This document shows positions 42,429 to 53,518 of a stretch of 64,000 nt of DNA, in pieces. This DNA comes from Virgifigura deserti. GTDB lineage: Bacteria > Pseudomonadota > Alphaproteobacteria > Dongiales > Dongiaceae. Both the position numbers and the translations under genes were made by a program. The stretch is taken from NCBI GenBank assembly GCA_003576685.1, contig QOZR01000002.1, positions 186,001-250,000 on the forward strand. Reading direction: 5' to 3'. Below the pieces are notes generated by a model. The model saw only the letters and a list, made by a program, of their open reading frames with translations. It was not told the origin of the DNA and did no database searches. The first letter of the stretch is position 1. Every line of letters starts with the position of its first letter.

Positions 42429-43920
42429 CTTGGTAAGCGACCTGGTCGAAGGAGAAAGACCCGCAGTGCAGATCGCGACCCCAGCGGAACAGATCGATGT
42501 GCAAGGGCTGACCGCCGATTCCCGGCAGGTCCAGCCCGGCTGGCTGTTCGCCGCCCTGCCCGGCAGCCGGGCGGACGGGCGCGGCTTCATCGATGATGCG
42601 GTCGGACGCGGCGCGGTTGCGGTGCTTGCCGCCAGCGGCACGCATCTGAAGCCCTACGACCGGCCGGTCGCCCTGGTGACCGACGACAACCCACGCCGGC
42701 GCCTCGCGCTCCTGGCGGCAAGATTTCATCCTTCCCAGCCGCGGGTTGTCGCGGCGGTCACCGGGACGAGCGGAAAGACCTCCGTCGCTTCTTTCGCCCG
42801 CCAGCTCTGGACCCTGCTCGGCCACCGGGCCGGCAGCCTCGGGACGCTGGGCGTCGTGGCGCCCGGCTTCGACGCCGCCGGTTCGCTGACGACGCCCGAT
42901 CCCGTCGCCCTCCATCGCTGTCTCGATGCGCTAGCCGGCGGCGGCATCGATCATCTCGCGCTCGAAGCGTCGAGCCACGGCCTCGAGCAGTACCGGCTCG
43001 ACGGCGTGCGGATCACCGCCGCGGCCTTCACCAACCTGTCGCGGGACCACCTCGATTACCACCAATCGATGGATGCCTATCTTGCGGCGAAGCTGCGCCT
43101 GTTCGACGCGCTTCTGCCGCCCGACGCCGGCGCCGTTCTAAACGCCGACATGCCGGAATATGAGCAGCTGTCGGCGACCTGCCACGCTCGCGGGCTTCGC
43201 ATCCTGAGCTATGGCTGCGGCGCGGTCGACATCCGGCTCGAGGATCGCGTCCCGGTCGCCGAAGGCCAGCAATTGACGATCGGGCTGTTCGGCCGGCGGC
43301 ATCGCATTCTGCTTCCGCTGACCGGGGCTTTTCAGGCCCATAACGCGCTCTGCGCCCTCGGGCTGGTCATTGCCGGCGGCGAGGATGCCGCCTCGGCCGT
43401 CGCCGCGTTGGAGCGGCTGACCGGCGTGCATGGCCGCATCGAGCTTGTCGCGCGCCACCCGAACGGCGCTCCCGTTTATGTCGACTACGCGCATAAGCCG
43501 GACGCGCTGGAAACCGTGCTGAAAACTCTGCGCCCGCATGCGAAGGGCCGGCTCGTGGTCGTCTTCGGCTGCGGCGGCGATCGCGATCGCGGCAAGCGCC
43601 CGCTGATGGGGGCGATCGCGGCGGCACATGCCGACCGCGTGATCGTAACCGACGACAATCCGCGCAGCGAGGACCCGACGGCAATCCGTGCAGAGATCCT
43701 CGCCGCCTGCCCACAGGCGACGGAGATCGGCGACCGCGCCGAGGCGATCCGCGCGGCGATCACCCGCCTGGCACCGGACGACCTTCTGGTTATCGCGGGC
43801 AAGGGCCATGAGTCCGGCCAGACGGTCGCGGGCGTGACGCATCCTTTCGACGATAGCGATGTCGCGCGTTCCGTCGCGTCGGCCATGGACGCGGACGGAA
43901 AGTCCGGAGGCGGCGCATGA
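42415..43920 (+). CDS. murE: UDP-MurNAc-tripeptide synthetase MurE (meso-DAP adding)
   Basis: 501 residues. Adds meso-diaminopimelate to UDP-MurNAc-L-Ala-D-Glu using ATP. P-loop VTGTSGKTSVASF, the carbamylated-Lys region and DNPRSEDP; DNPR is the signature for meso-DAP rather than lysine, so a DAP-type peptidoglycan is predicted. The VYVDYAHKPDALE segment is also conserved. ATG 42415 lies inside ftsI in another frame (14-base overlap). Followed by murF with 4-base overlap. Confidence 0.96.
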   Translation: MLLNDLVSDLVEGERPAVQIATPAEQIDVQGLTADSRQVQPGWLFAALPGSRADGRGFIDDAVGRGAVAVLAASGTHLKPYDRPVALVTDDNPRRRLALLAARFHPSQPRVVAAVTGTSGKTSVASFARQLWTLLGHRAGSLGTLGVVAPGFDAAGSLTTPDPVALHRCLDALAGGGIDHLALEASSHGLEQYRLDGVRITAAAFTNLSRDHLDYHQSMDAYLAAKLRLFDALLPPDAGAVLNADMPEYEQLSATCHARGLRILSYGCGAVDIRLEDRVPVAEGQQLTIGLFGRRHRILLPLTGAFQAHNALCALGLVIAGGEDAASAVAALERLTGVHGRIELVARHPNGAPVYVDYAHKPDALETVLKTLRPHAKGRLVVVFGCGGDRDRGKRPLMGAIAAAHADRVIVTDDNPRSEDPTAIRAEILAACPQATEIGDRAEAIRAAITRLAPDDLLVIAGKGHESGQTVAGVTHPFDDSDVARSVASAMDADGKSGGGA

Positions 43921-45377
43921 CACCGGCGGCCATGGAAACGCAAACACCGCTCTGGACCGCGACCGAGGCGATCGCCGCGACGGGCGGACGCGGGACAGGC
44001 GATTGGACCGCCTCCGGCGTGTCGATCGACAGCCGTAGCCTGGAGACCGGCGACCTTTTCGTCGCCTTGCAGGGGCCGAACTTCGACGGACACGCCTTCA
44101 TTGGCGCGGCGCTAGAGAAAGGTGCGGTCGCCGCCTTGGCCAGCCGGGTGCCGGACGGCCTGCCGAGCGGCGCGCCGCTGCTGCTGGTCGACGACACGCT
44201 GGCCGGGCTGGAGGCGCTGGGCGGGGCGGCGCGCGACCGGTCAGCGGCGCGGTTCGTCGCGGTCACCGGCAGCGTCGGCAAGACCGGCACCAAGGAGGCG
44301 CTGAAGCTGGCGCTCGAAACGACGGCGCCGACCTTCGCCAGCAGCGGCAATCTGAACAATCACTGGGGCGTGCCGCTCAGCCTCGCGCGGCTGCCGCGCG
44401 ACGTCGCCTATGGCGTGTTCGAGCTCGGCATGAACCACGCCGGCGAGATCGGCCCGCTGTCGCGTCAGGTCCGGCCGGACGTCGCGATCATCACCACGAT
44501 CGAGGCCGTGCATATGGAGTTCTTCTCGTCCGTGGAAGAGATCGCCGATGCCAAGGCCGAGATCTTCGAGGGAATGACCTCCTGCGCCACCGCTGTTTTG
44601 AACCGCGACAACCCGCAGTTCAATCGGCTGGCCGCGCACGCCCGGGCCCAGGGGCTCGCGCGCATCATCGGCTTCGGTCGCCACGAGGAGGCCGACGCCC
44701 GGCTCGTCGATTATGCGTTGAACGCGACCGGCAGCACGGTCTCGGCCAGCATTCTGGGTGAGCGCATCGACTATCGCCTGACCGTGTCCGGCCTGCATTG
44801 GGTGCTGAACAGCCTCGGCGTCCTGGCGGCCATCGTCGCGTCCGGCGGCGACCTCGGCGCCGCGGCGGCGGCGATGTCGAAGCTCGTACCGCTGAAGGGC
44901 CGCGGCAGGCGCGAGCATATCGCGCTGCCGGGCGGCCCGTTCGAGCTGATCGATGAAAGCTACAATGCGAGCCCGGCCGCAGTCCGGGCGGCGTTCCAGG
45001 TGCTCGCGCAGGCGAAACCCGGCGCCGGCGGACGGCGCATTGCGGTGCTGGGTGACATGCTTGAGCTTGGCGCCCAGGAGGAACGGCTCCATGCCGATCT
45101 GGCGCCGGAGTTGCGCGCCGCGCAGGTGGATCTGGTCTTCACCGCCGGACCGCTGATGGCGGCGCTCGACCGGGCGCTGCCGGCGTCGCAGCGGGGCGGC
45201 CATGCCGCCACGGCTGCCGATCTCATCGCCCAGGTGGCAGCGACGGTGCGGCCGGGCGACGTCGTTCTGGTCAAGGGCTCGCTCGGCAGCCGGATGGGGC
45301 CGCTCGTCGAAGCCCTGCGCGCCCTCGACCAGTCACCGCCCGACGCGGCATCGCCGCGCGCGGCGAACGGGAATTGA
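43917..45377 (+). CDS. murF: UDP-MurNAc-tripeptide:D-Ala-D-Ala ligase MurF
   Basis: 486 residues. Adds D-Ala-D-Ala to the tripeptide, finishing UDP-MurNAc-pentapeptide. ATP loop VTGSVGKTGTKEALKLAL, NNHWGVPLSLARLP, VFELGMNHAGEI and the central-domain DESYNASPAAVRAAF are family marks. ATG 43917 overlaps murE by 4 bases; ATG 43932 is an alternative with similar N-terminus. mraY starts 18 bases after its stop. Confidence 0.95.
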   Translation: MTPAAMETQTPLWTATEAIAATGGRGTGDWTASGVSIDSRSLETGDLFVALQGPNFDGHAFIGAALEKGAVAALASRVPDGLPSGAPLLLVDDTLAGLEALGGAARDRSAARFVAVTGSVGKTGTKEALKLALETTAPTFASSGNLNNHWGVPLSLARLPRDVAYGVFELGMNHAGEIGPLSRQVRPDVAIITTIEAVHMEFFSSVEEIADAKAEIFEGMTSCATAVLNRDNPQFNRLAAHARAQGLARIIGFGRHEEADARLVDYALNATGSTVSASILGERIDYRLTVSGLHWVLNSLGVLAAIVASGGDLGAAAAAMSKLVPLKGRGRREHIALPGGPFELIDESYNASPAAVRAAFQVLAQAKPGAGGRRIAVLGDMLELGAQEERLHADLAPELRAAQVDLVFTAGPLMAALDRALPASQRGGHAATAADLIAQVAATVRPGDVVLVKGSLGSRMGPLVEALRALDQSPPDAASPRAANGN

Positions 45378-45395
45378 GCGGGGAGCGCCGGCCAC

Positions 45396-46484
45396 ATGCT
45401 CTTTAATCTGCTCGTCCCGTTGGCGGACCAGGTGCCGATCTTCAACCTGTTCCGCTACCTCACCTTCCGAAGCGGCGGCGCGGTGATGACCGCGCTCCTG
45501 ATCAGCTTCGTATTGGGGCCGTCGGTGATCCGATGGCTCAAGCAGAAGCAGCGCGAAGGCCAGCCGATCCGCCTCGACGGACCGGAGTCCCATCTGCTGA
45601 TGAAGAAGGGTACGCCGACGATGGGCGGCGTCCTGATCCTTCTGGCACTGGCTCTCAGCACTCTGCTGTGGGCGGATCTCAGCAATGCCTATGTCTGGAT
45701 CATCCTTTGGGTCACGATCGGCTTCGGCCTCGTCGGTTTCGGCGACGACTATCTGAAGCTGACCCGGCGCAACAGCAAGGGATTGCCGGGCCGCTTCAAG
45801 CTGCTGGCCCAGATCCTGGTCGGTCTGGTCGCCGCCTTCGCCATCATGTGGATCACGCCGGAGCCGTTGAACTCCACGCTCGCCGTCCCCTTCCTCAAGG
45901 ACCTGCTGATCAACCTCGGCTGGCTGTTCCTGGCGGTTGCGGTGTTCGTAATGGTCGGCGCATCCAACGCCGTCAACCTGACCGATGGGCTCGACGGCCT
46001 CGCCATCGTTCCGGTGATGATGGCCGGCGGCTGCTTCGCGCTGATCAGCTATCTGGTCGGCAATGCCGTGTTCGCCGATTACCTGCAGATTCATTACGTT
46101 CCCGGCGCGGGCGAGCTGGCGGTCTTCTGCGCCGCCCTGGTCGGGGCCAGCATCGGCTTCCTGTGGTTCAACGCGCCGCCGGCCATGGTCTTCATGGGCG
46201 ACACCGGCTCGCTGTCCGTCGGCGGAGCGCTTGGCGGTATCAGCGTCATCGTCAAGCACGAGATCGTTCTAGCGATCATCGGCGGGCTGTTCGTCCTGGA
46301 GACGGTTTCGGTGATCGTCCAGGTGGCGTCTTTCAAGCTCACCGGCCGGCGCGTCTTCCGCATGGCGCCGCTGCATCACCATTTCGAGAAGAAGGGCTGG
46401 GCGGAGCCCACCATCGTGATCCGGTTCTGGATCATCGCGTCGATCCTCGCCATTGCGGGGCTCTCGACCTTGAAGCTCCGGTGA
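45396..46484 (+). CDS. mraY: Phospho-MurNAc-pentapeptide transferase MraY
   Basis: Integral membrane enzyme (362 aa, about ten helices) that transfers phospho-MurNAc-pentapeptide from UDP to undecaprenyl phosphate, giving lipid I. Typical segments: [65 protein letters not shown] (catalytic Asp) and [14 protein letters not shown] near the end. GGGGAG precedes the ATG. Length matches E. coli MraY (360). Confidence 0.97.
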   Translation: MLFNLLVPLADQVPIFNLFRYLTFRSGGAVMTALLISFVLGPSVIRWLKQKQREGQPIRLDGPESHLLMKKGTPTMGGVLILLALALSTLLWADLSNAYVWIILWVTIGFGLVGFGDDYLKLTRRNSKGLPGRFKLLAQILVGLVAAFAIMWITPEPLNSTLAVPFLKDLLINLGWLFLAVAVFVMVGASNAVNLTDGLDGLAIVPVMMAGGCFALISYLVGNAVFADYLQIHYVPGAGELAVFCAALVGASIGFLWFNAPPAMVFMGDTGSLSVGGALGGISVIVKHEIVLAIIGGLFVLETVSVIVQVASFKLTGRRVFRMAPLHHHFEKKGWAEPTIVIRFWIIASILAIAGLSTLKLR

Positions 46485-46503
46485 CGGCCATGGAGTCGCA
46501 GTC

Positions 46504-47925
46504 GTGATCCGCCCCCCATTCCCGCCCGATCGCCCCGTCGCCGTCCTCGGCCTCGGCGGCTCCGGCCTTGCGACCGGTCGCGCGCTGGCGGCGAGCGGCG
46601 CCGAGATCTGGGCGTGGGACGACAGCGCCGAGCGCCGTGCGGCCGCGGAGATGGCGGGCATGTCGCTGACCGACCTCTCCCGCTGCGACTGGACCAGGCC
46701 GTCGAGCCTCGTGCTCAGCCCCGGCATTCCGCATACCCATCCGGCGCCGCATCCGGTGGCGCAGCTTGCCCGCAACGCCGATTGCCCGATCATCGGCGAC
46801 ATCGAGCTGCTGGCCCGCGCGCAGCCGAAGGCGACCTATCTCGGCATCACCGGAACCAACGGAAAATCCACCACCACGGCGCTGATTGGCCATCTGATGC
46901 AGAGTGCGGGCCGGCGGGTGGAGGTCGGCGGCAATCTCGGCACCCCTGCCCTGGCGCTCGAACCGCTCGAGGCCGGCGGCAGCTATGTGCTGGAATGCTC
47001 GTCCTATCAGCTCGAGTTGATGCGGTCGGCCCGGTTCGACGTCGCCGCTCTCCTGAACATCAGCCCGGATCATCTCGACCGCCACGGCGGCATGGCCGGC
47101 TACATCGCCGCGAAGAAGCGCATCTTCGCGAAGCAGGTCGCGCCACAAACGGCGGTGATCGGCGTCGACGACATCCACTGCCAGGAAATCCACGCCGGCC
47201 TCGCGGCCAAGGGCGAGCAGATCGTGATTCCCGTCTCCGCACGGGGACCAGTGCCCGGCGGGGTCTATGTCGAGAAGGGCCTGCTGATCGACGACAGCCA
47301 CGGGCGCGCGCAGTCGGTCCTCGACATGCGGCTGGCCCCGACCCTGCCCGGCGGGCATAACTGGCAGAACGCCGCCGCCGCCTGCGCGGCCTGCCGGGCG
47401 GCCGGGCTCGAGGTGGCCGAGATCGCCGACGGCCTGCAAAGCTTCCCCGGCCTCGCGCATCGGCAGGAGCTGATCGCGCTGCTCGACGGCGTCCGTTACG
47501 TCAATGACAGCAAGGCGACGAACGCCGACGCCACCGCTAGAGCGCTGGCCTGCTACGATCCGATCTACTGGATCGTCGGTGGCAAGCCGAAAGAAGGCGG
47601 TCTGGCCGGCCTCGACCGGTACTACCCGCGCATCGCCCATGCCTTCCTGATCGGCGAAGCCGCCGCCGTTTTTGCCGAGCAGCTCGCCGGCAAGGTCGCT
47701 GTCACCCAGTCGGGAACGCTCGACAACGCCGTCTCGGCCGCGCATGCGCTCGCGCAGGCGCAAGGGCGGCCCGGCGCCGTCGTGCTGCTGTCGCCGGCCT
47801 GCGCGTCCTTCGACCAGTTCGCCAATTTCGAAGAGCGTGGCTTGGCATTCCGGCGTCTGATCACGGCACTGCAGAACAATCGAGGCGGCGCGCCGGACTC
47901 CGACCTGCTGCGGAGGGCGCAATGA
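46504..47925 (+). CDS. murD: UDP-MurNAc-L-Ala:D-Glu ligase MurD
   Basis: 473 residues from GTG 46504 (GGAG eight bases upstream). Adds D-Glu to UDP-MurNAc-L-Ala. N-terminal Rossmann domain VAVLGLGGSGLATGRALA, ATP loop ITGTNGKSTTTALIGHL, ECSSYQLELM, NISPDHLDRHGG and C-terminal VNDSKATNADATARAL and LLSPACASFDQFANFEERG. The order in the cluster (mraY-murD-ftsW) is standard. It overlaps ftsW by 4 bases. Confidence 0.96.
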   Translation: MIRPPFPPDRPVAVLGLGGSGLATGRALAASGAEIWAWDDSAERRAAAEMAGMSLTDLSRCDWTRPSSLVLSPGIPHTHPAPHPVAQLARNADCPIIGDIELLARAQPKATYLGITGTNGKSTTTALIGHLMQSAGRRVEVGGNLGTPALALEPLEAGGSYVLECSSYQLELMRSARFDVAALLNISPDHLDRHGGMAGYIAAKKRIFAKQVAPQTAVIGVDDIHCQEIHAGLAAKGEQIVIPVSARGPVPGGVYVEKGLLIDDSHGRAQSVLDMRLAPTLPGGHNWQNAAAACAACRAAGLEVAEIADGLQSFPGLAHRQELIALLDGVRYVNDSKATNADATARALACYDPIYWIVGGKPKEGGLAGLDRYYPRIAHAFLIGEAAAVFAEQLAGKVAVTQSGTLDNAVSAAHALAQAQGRPGAVVLLSPACASFDQFANFEERGLAFRRLITALQNNRGGAPDSDLLRRAQ

Positions 47926-49046
47926 CGACCTTCTCACGGGCGGATACGAGCATTCTCGGGCGGTGGTGGTGGACTATCGACCGCTGGGCCCTGGCAGCGG
48001 TCGGCCTGCTGATGTTCTTCGGCGTGCTCCTGGTCCTCGCGGCCAGCCCGGCGGTCGCAGTGCGCATCGGCCTCGACAGCTTCTATCTGGCCCGGCAGCA
48101 CTTCGCGATGCTGCCGGTGGCCGTCGCCCTGGTGATCTGCACCTCGCTGCTCAGCCCGCGCAATGTGCGGCGGTTGGCCGCCATCTGCTTCCTGGGCGCG
48201 CTGATACTGACGGCGATGACGCTGATCTCCGGGAGCGAGATCAAGGGCGCGACGCGCTGGGTCTCGATCTTCGGATTCTCGCTGCAGCCTTCCGAGTTCC
48301 TCAAGCCGACCTTCGCCGTCGTCGCGGCCTGGATGTTCGCCGCCCAGCACGGCAAGGAGCGAATTCCCGGCAACGCCATTTCCATCGCGCTGTTCGCCCT
48401 AGTGGTCACGCTGCTGATGCTGCAGCCCGACCTGGGCATGACGGTCGTCGTGGCGGCAACCTGGTTCGGACAGTTCTTCCTTGCCGGCCTGCCGATGTTC
48501 TGGGTCGTCGCACTCGCCCTGCTGAGCATCCTCGGGCTGATCACCGCCTACCTCACCTTTCCGCACGTCACCGACCGGATCGACCAGTTTCTCGATCCGG
48601 CATCCGGCGATCTCTATCAGGTGAACCGCTCGCTCGAAGCCTTCATGAACGGGGGCCTGTACGGGCGCGGCCCGGGCGAGGGCACCGTCAAGGAAGTGCT
48701 GCCCGATGCCCATTCCGACTTCATCTTCGCCGTCGCGGGAGAGGAGTTCGGCCTGCTCGTGTGCCTGCTCATCGTCGGCCTGTTCGCCTTCATCGTCCTG
48801 CGCGGCCTCGCCCGCCTGATGCAGGAGACCAACCTGTTCGTCCTTCTCGCGGCGACCGGCCTGTTCGTGACCTTCGGGCTGCAGGCGTTGATCAATATGG
48901 GGTCAACGCTTCATCTGCTGCCGACCAAGGGAATGACGCTGCCCTTCATCAGCTATGGCGGCTCGTCGCTTCTGGCGCTGTCGCTCGGCATGGGGATGGC
49001 GCTGGCGCTCACCCGGCGCCGCGTCGGCACGGGAGACCTGCGATGA
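47922..49046 (+). CDS. ftsW: Lipid II polymerase FtsW (SEDS family)
   Basis: 374 residues, about ten transmembrane helices. SEDS glycosyltransferase that polymerises septal glycan with FtsI. Family segments: GATRWVSIFGFSLQPSEFLKP, LQPDLGMTVVVAATWFGQFF, GPGEGTVKEVLPDAHSDFIF (with the catalytic Asp/Glu region) and MGSTLHLLPTKGMTLPFISYGGSS. Four-base overlaps with murD and murG. Confidence 0.96.
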   Translation: MTTFSRADTSILGRWWWTIDRWALAAVGLLMFFGVLLVLAASPAVAVRIGLDSFYLARQHFAMLPVAVALVICTSLLSPRNVRRLAAICFLGALILTAMTLISGSEIKGATRWVSIFGFSLQPSEFLKPTFAVVAAWMFAAQHGKERIPGNAISIALFALVVTLLMLQPDLGMTVVVAATWFGQFFLAGLPMFWVVALALLSILGLITAYLTFPHVTDRIDQFLDPASGDLYQVNRSLEAFMNGGLYGRGPGEGTVKEVLPDAHSDFIFAVAGEEFGLLVCLLIVGLFAFIVLRGLARLMQETNLFVLLAATGLFVTFGLQALINMGSTLHLLPTKGMTLPFISYGGSSLLALSLGMGMALALTRRRVGTGDLR

Positions 49047-50218
49047 CGGCTGCACGCACCGATCAGGCCCTCGGCAAGGTCCTGCTCGCGGCCGGCGGGA
49101 CCGGCGGCCATATGTTCCCGGCCGAAGCGCTGGCTGGCGAGCTGCTCGCCCGGGGCTTCCGCGTGGCGCTGATCACCGATCGCCGCGGCCGCGGCTTCGG
49201 CGACCGCCTGCCCGCGGTCGAAACCCATCATATCAGCGCCGGGGGCTTAAGCGGCGGGACCGTCATTCGGCGCGCCAAGGGCGCCTTCAAGCTTGCCGTC
49301 GGCTTGCTCCAAGCGCGCCGGATGGTTACGCAGCTCGCACCGGATGTTGCCGTCGGCTTCGGCGGTTATCCGTCGGTACCGACGATGCTGGCCGCGGGCC
49401 GGGCCGGGCTGCCGACCATCCTGCACGAGCAGAACGCCGTGCTTGGCCGTGCCAACCGCCTGCTCGCCCGGCGCGCAACGCGGATCGCCACCTCGTTCCC
49501 GGCGATCGAGGCGGCGATTCCGCTCGATCCCGGCAAGCTCGCACTGACCGGCAACCCGGTCCGGCCGGGCATCGCCGCCTTGGCCGACCAGCCCTACCCC
49601 ACGCTCCAGCCCGGTAGCCCGATCATGCTTCTGATCCTGGGCGGAAGCCAGGGCGCACGAATCTTCGGTCGGGTGATGCCGTCCGCCATCGCGCGGCTGC
49701 CGCGGGACCTGCGGACGCGGTTGCGGATCACTCAGCAGTGCCGCGTCGAGGATCTGGAGGCGGCGCGGGCCGCCTATGCGCATCTCGGCCTCAAGGCCGA
49801 GCTCGCCACCTTCTTCGACGACATCCCGGCACGGCTCGCCGCGGCGCATCTGGTCGTCGCCCGTTCGGGCGCCTCTACCGTGGCCGAGGTCACGGCCGCC
49901 GGCCGGCCGGCCATCCTCGTCCCCTATCCCTTCGCGACGGACGATCATCAGACGGCCAACGCGAAGGCGATCAGCGATGTCGGCGGCGCCTGGCTGATGC
50001 CCGAGCGCGCCCTGACGCCCGAAACTCTGGCCGAACGGCTGCAGGCGGTCCTCAGCCGGCCCGAAACCCTAACGCAAACCGCTGACGCTGCGCGCAAGGC
50101 CGCGCATTGCGACGCCGCGATCCGGCTGGCCGACCTAGTGGTCGCGTTGATGCCCGAAAACGGGGCCGATCGCAGGGCCCGTCGAAGCGATGCGGACAAT
50201 GAGGAGGTCGCCGCATGA
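49043..50218 (+). CDS. murG: GlcNAc transferase MurG
   Basis: 391 residues. Peripheral membrane GT28 enzyme that adds GlcNAc to lipid I, giving lipid II. N-terminal [53 protein letters not shown] and C-terminal [24 protein letters not shown] with [11 protein letters not shown]. The ATG overlaps the ftsW stop by 4 bases. It runs about 30 residues past the E. coli protein at the C-terminus, a charged tail. Confidence 0.96.
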   Translation: MTAARTDQALGKVLLAAGGTGGHMFPAEALAGELLARGFRVALITDRRGRGFGDRLPAVETHHISAGGLSGGTVIRRAKGAFKLAVGLLQARRMVTQLAPDVAVGFGGYPSVPTMLAAGRAGLPTILHEQNAVLGRANRLLARRATRIATSFPAIEAAIPLDPGKLALTGNPVRPGIAALADQPYPTLQPGSPIMLLILGGSQGARIFGRVMPSAIARLPRDLRTRLRITQQCRVEDLEAARAAYAHLGLKAELATFFDDIPARLAAAHLVVARSGASTVAEVTAAGRPAILVPYPFATDDHQTANAKAISDVGGAWLMPERALTPETLAERLQAVLSRPETLTQTADAARKAAHCDAAIRLADLVVALMPENGADRRARRSDADNEEVAA

Positions 50219-51633
50219 GATCACTTCCGCTGAATATCGGCCTCATCCACTTCGTCGGCATCGGCGGCATCGGCATGAGCGGCATCGCCGAAATCCTCAA
50301 CAATCTCGGCTATCGCGTGCAGGGCAGCGATCAGGCCGACAACGCGAACGTGAAGCGGTTACGGACGCTCGGCATTTCGGTCGAGATCGGCCATCGGGCC
50401 GAGAACGTGGCCAATGCCGAGGTCGTTGTCGTCTCCTCGGCGGTCAAGTCCGACAACCCGGAGGTCACCGCCGCGCGGGCGCGGCTGCTTCCCGTGGTGC
50501 GCCGGGCGGAGATGCTCGGCGAGCTGATGCGCCTGAAATGGGCGATCGCCGTCGGCGGCACGCACGGCAAGACGACGACGACTTCGCTGGTTTCCGCCCT
50601 GCTCGACGCCGCTGGATTCGACCCGACGGTCATCAATGGCGGCATCATCAACAATTACGGCACCAATGCCCGCCTCGGCGCCGGCGACTGGATGGTCGTC
50701 GAAGCCGACGAGTCGGACGGCACGTTCGTCAAGCTTCCGGCGACGGTTGCCATCGTCACGAACATGGACCCGGAGCATCTCGACTTCTACGGCACGGTCG
50801 AGACGATGAATCAGGCCTATGAGGATTTCATCAAGAACGTCCCGTTCTACGGCTTCGCCGCGCTGTGCATCGACCACCCCGTCGTGCAGTCGATGATCCC
50901 GCGGGTGTCCGATCGCCGCGTCGTCACCTACGGCTTGAGTCCGCAGGCCGACATCCGCGCGGTCGATATCGAGATCGGCCCCGACGGCGCCGTCTACGAC
51001 GTGATCCTGACCGACCGCATCCAGGAAACGACGCGCACCATCTCGCGCCTGCGGCTGCCGATGTTCGGCGCCCACAATGTGCAGAACTCGCTCGCGGCCA
51101 TCGCTGTCGCCAACGAGATCGGCATCACCGACGAGGTGCTGCGTCGCGGATTCGGCGGGTTCGGCGGCGTCAAACGCCGCTTCACCAAGACCGGCGAGAC
51201 CCGCGGCATCACCGTGATCGACGATTACGGCCACCACCCGGTCGAGATCGCGGCCGTCCTGCGCGCCGCCCGGGCCGCGGCCGCGGGAAAGGTCATCGCC
51301 GTGGTGCAGCCGCACCGCTATTCGCGGCTGGCCAATCTGTTCGAGGAGTTCTGCACCTGCTTCAACGACGCGGACCATGTGCTGGTGGCCGATGTCTATG
51401 CGGCGGGCGAGAGCCCCATCGAAGGCATCGATCGCGACGCTCTGGTGGACGGTCTGCGGACGCATGGCCATCGCCACGCCGAGCCGCTGCCGGACGCCGC
51501 CGCGCTCGCCGGGCTGGTGGACGAGCTGGCCACCGCGGGGGACATGGTGGTCTGCCTCGGTGCGGGCAGCATCACCAACTGGGCGCATGCGCTGCCGGAC
51601 GAACTCGCTCGATATCACGGAGCCGGGGGATGA
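50215..51633 (+). CDS. murC: UDP-MurNAc:L-Ala ligase MurC
   Basis: 472 residues. First amino-acid-adding ligase of the wall precursor. [71 protein letters not shown] and [11 protein letters not shown] are all family hallmarks. Overlaps of 4 bases with murG and murB place it inside a continuous translational chain. Confidence 0.97.
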   Translation: MRSLPLNIGLIHFVGIGGIGMSGIAEILNNLGYRVQGSDQADNANVKRLRTLGISVEIGHRAENVANAEVVVVSSAVKSDNPEVTAARARLLPVVRRAEMLGELMRLKWAIAVGGTHGKTTTTSLVSALLDAAGFDPTVINGGIINNYGTNARLGAGDWMVVEADESDGTFVKLPATVAIVTNMDPEHLDFYGTVETMNQAYEDFIKNVPFYGFAALCIDHPVVQSMIPRVSDRRVVTYGLSPQADIRAVDIEIGPDGAVYDVILTDRIQETTRTISRLRLPMFGAHNVQNSLAAIAVANEIGITDEVLRRGFGGFGGVKRRFTKTGETRGITVIDDYGHHPVEIAAVLRAARAAAAGKVIAVVQPHRYSRLANLFEEFCTCFNDADHVLVADVYAAGESPIEGIDRDALVDGLRTHGHRHAEPLPDAAALAGLVDELATAGDMVVCLGAGSITNWAHALPDELARYHGAGG

Positions 51634-52595
51634 CGGTGGCCGCCAGCAAGACAAAACGGCTGATCGAGCGGCTGCCGCCGGTGCGCGGACGGCTGACCGA
51701 GAACGCGCCGCTCGCCGGCATCACCTGGTTCCGGGTCGGCGGTCCGGCCGAGATGATGTTTCGGCCGGCCGACCGCGAAGACCTTCTGGGTTTCCTGGCG
51801 GAGAAGCCGAGCGATGTTCCGGTCACCGTCATCGGTGTCGGCTCCAACCTCCTGGTGCGCGACGGTGGCATCCCCGGCGTGGTGCTCCGACTTGGGCGCG
51901 GCTTTGCTGGTATCACGGCGGCGGATGACAGGCTCACCGCCGGCGCCGGCGCCCTCGACCTGAACGTCGCCTTGGCCGCGCGCGATGCGGGGCTGGGCGG
52001 CATCGAGTTCCTGTCTGGCATTCCGGGCACGGTCGGCGGCGCCCTGCGCATGAATGCCGGCGCCTATGGCCGCGAGATCGCGGATGTGCTCGTGGCGGCG
52101 GAGGTCGTCGATTCGACCGGGCATGTCCACCGGCTGGAGCCGTCCGAGCTCGGCCTTGGCTATCGTCGGTCGGGCGTGCCGGAGGATTGGATCTTCCTCG
52201 GCGCGGAAATGCGGGGAGTAGCGTCGGCACCCGCCGATATCGGCCAGCGGATTCAAGAGATTCAGGCGGCGCGCGCGGACACCCAGCCGATCCGAACGCG
52301 GACCGGCGGCAGCACCTTCGCTAACCCGACCGGGTTCAAGGCCTGGGAGCTGATCGACCGTGCCGGCTGCCGCGGCCTGCGGCGCGGCGGCGCGATGGTG
52401 TCGGAGAAGCACTGCAACTTCCTGATCAACACCGGCACGGCGACGGCTGCCGAGATCGAGGCGCTGGGCGAAGAGGTCCGGCGGCGCGTGCATGAGACGA
52501 GCGGCGTGATGCTGAACTGGGAGATTCGCCGCATCGGCGAGCCGTCCGACCTTCGAGGGATGCCCGGGGGAGTACCGGGGGGGATGCCATCATGA
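51630..52595 (+). CDS. murB: UDP-N-acetylenolpyruvoylglucosamine reductase MurB
   Basis: 321 residues, FAD-dependent. Reduces the enolpyruvyl group to the lactyl ether of MurNAc with [62 protein letters not shown] and the catalytic-Ser GGSTFANP with [18 protein letters not shown] and [10 protein letters not shown] identify type I MurB. ATG 51630 overlaps murC by 4 bases. The Gly-rich last residues ([12 protein letters not shown]) are poorly conserved. Confidence 0.96.
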   Translation: MTVAASKTKRLIERLPPVRGRLTENAPLAGITWFRVGGPAEMMFRPADREDLLGFLAEKPSDVPVTVIGVGSNLLVRDGGIPGVVLRLGRGFAGITAADDRLTAGAGALDLNVALAARDAGLGGIEFLSGIPGTVGGALRMNAGAYGREIADVLVAAEVVDSTGHVHRLEPSELGLGYRRSGVPEDWIFLGAEMRGVASAPADIGQRIQEIQAARADTQPIRTRTGGSTFANPTGFKAWELIDRAGCRGLRRGGAMVSEKHCNFLINTGTATAAEIEALGEEVRRRVHETSGVMLNWEIRRIGEPSDLRGMPGGVPGGMPS

Positions 52596-53518
52596 AGCGG
52601 GTTCTGGTCCTGATGGGCGGGCGATCGGCGGAGCGCGAGGTGTCGCTCGTCAGCGGCGCAGAGGTCGCGAAGGGCTTGCGGGCCCGCGGCTATGACACCG
52701 CCACCCTCGATTTCCGTAACGATATGGCGGCCCTAATGGCTGCGCTCGAACCGCGCCCCGATGTCGTGTTCAACGCGCTGCACGGTCGCTATGGCGAGGA
52801 TGGCTGCGTTCAGGGCGTGCTCGATCTGATGGGCGTTCCTTATACTCATTCCGGGCTCCTCGCGTCTGCCGTGGCGATGGACAAGACGATGGCCAAGCGG
52901 CTGTTCGCGGACGCCGGAATCCGCTGCCCCGAGGGTGTGGTGGTGGATCGCGCCACGGCGCTCGCCGGCGATGTCGTCGCCCGCCCCTATGTCATCAAGC
53001 CGAACAATGAGGGGTCGAGCGTCGGCGTCCGCATCGTCCGCGCGGGCGACAATGCGAAACCCTTCGACGAGGCCACCTGGCCCTATGGTGAGCAGGTCCT
53101 GATCGAGCCCTACGTTCCCGGCCGGGAGCTCACTGTCGGGGTCATGGGCGACCGCGCGTTGGCGGTAACGGAGCTGCAGCCGCAGGCCGGCTTCTACGAT
53201 TACGAAGCGAAATACACGGCCGGCAAGACGACCCACGTGATCCCGGCGCCGATCCCGGACGACGTCTATCAGGAGTCGCTGCGCCTGGCCTTGCTGGCGC
53301 ACCGGACGCTCGGCTGCCGCGGCGTAAGCCGCGCCGACTTCCGCTATGACGACACGGCCGAGGGCGGCGGCGGGACCGGCCGCCTCTATCTGCTCGAGGT
53401 GAACACTCAGCCCGGGATGACCCCGCTCTCTCTGGTGCCGGAGCAAGCCGCCCATCTCGGCATCTCCTTCACGGACCTTGTCGCATGGATGGTGGAGAAC
53501 GCCCGATGCGACGATTGA
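52592..53518 (+). CDS. ddl: D-alanine--D-alanine ligase
   Basis: 308 residues, ATP-grasp enzyme. VLVLMGGRSAEREVSLVSG (first substrate loop), NALHGRYGEDGCVQG, VIKPNNEGSSVGVRIV and the C-terminal EVNTQPGMTPLSLVPEQA. It makes the dipeptide used by MurF. The ATG overlaps murB by 4 bases; its end overlaps ftsQ by 13 bases. Size and position fit the DdlB of other alphaproteobacterial dcw clusters. Confidence 0.96.
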   Translation: MKRVLVLMGGRSAEREVSLVSGAEVAKGLRARGYDTATLDFRNDMAALMAALEPRPDVVFNALHGRYGEDGCVQGVLDLMGVPYTHSGLLASAVAMDKTMAKRLFADAGIRCPEGVVVDRATALAGDVVARPYVIKPNNEGSSVGVRIVRAGDNAKPFDEATWPYGEQVLIEPYVPGRELTVGVMGDRALAVTELQPQAGFYDYEAKYTAGKTTHVIPAPIPDDVYQESLRLALLAHRTLGCRGVSRADFRYDDTAEGGGGTGRLYLLEVNTQPGMTPLSLVPEQAAHLGISFTDLVAWMVENARCDD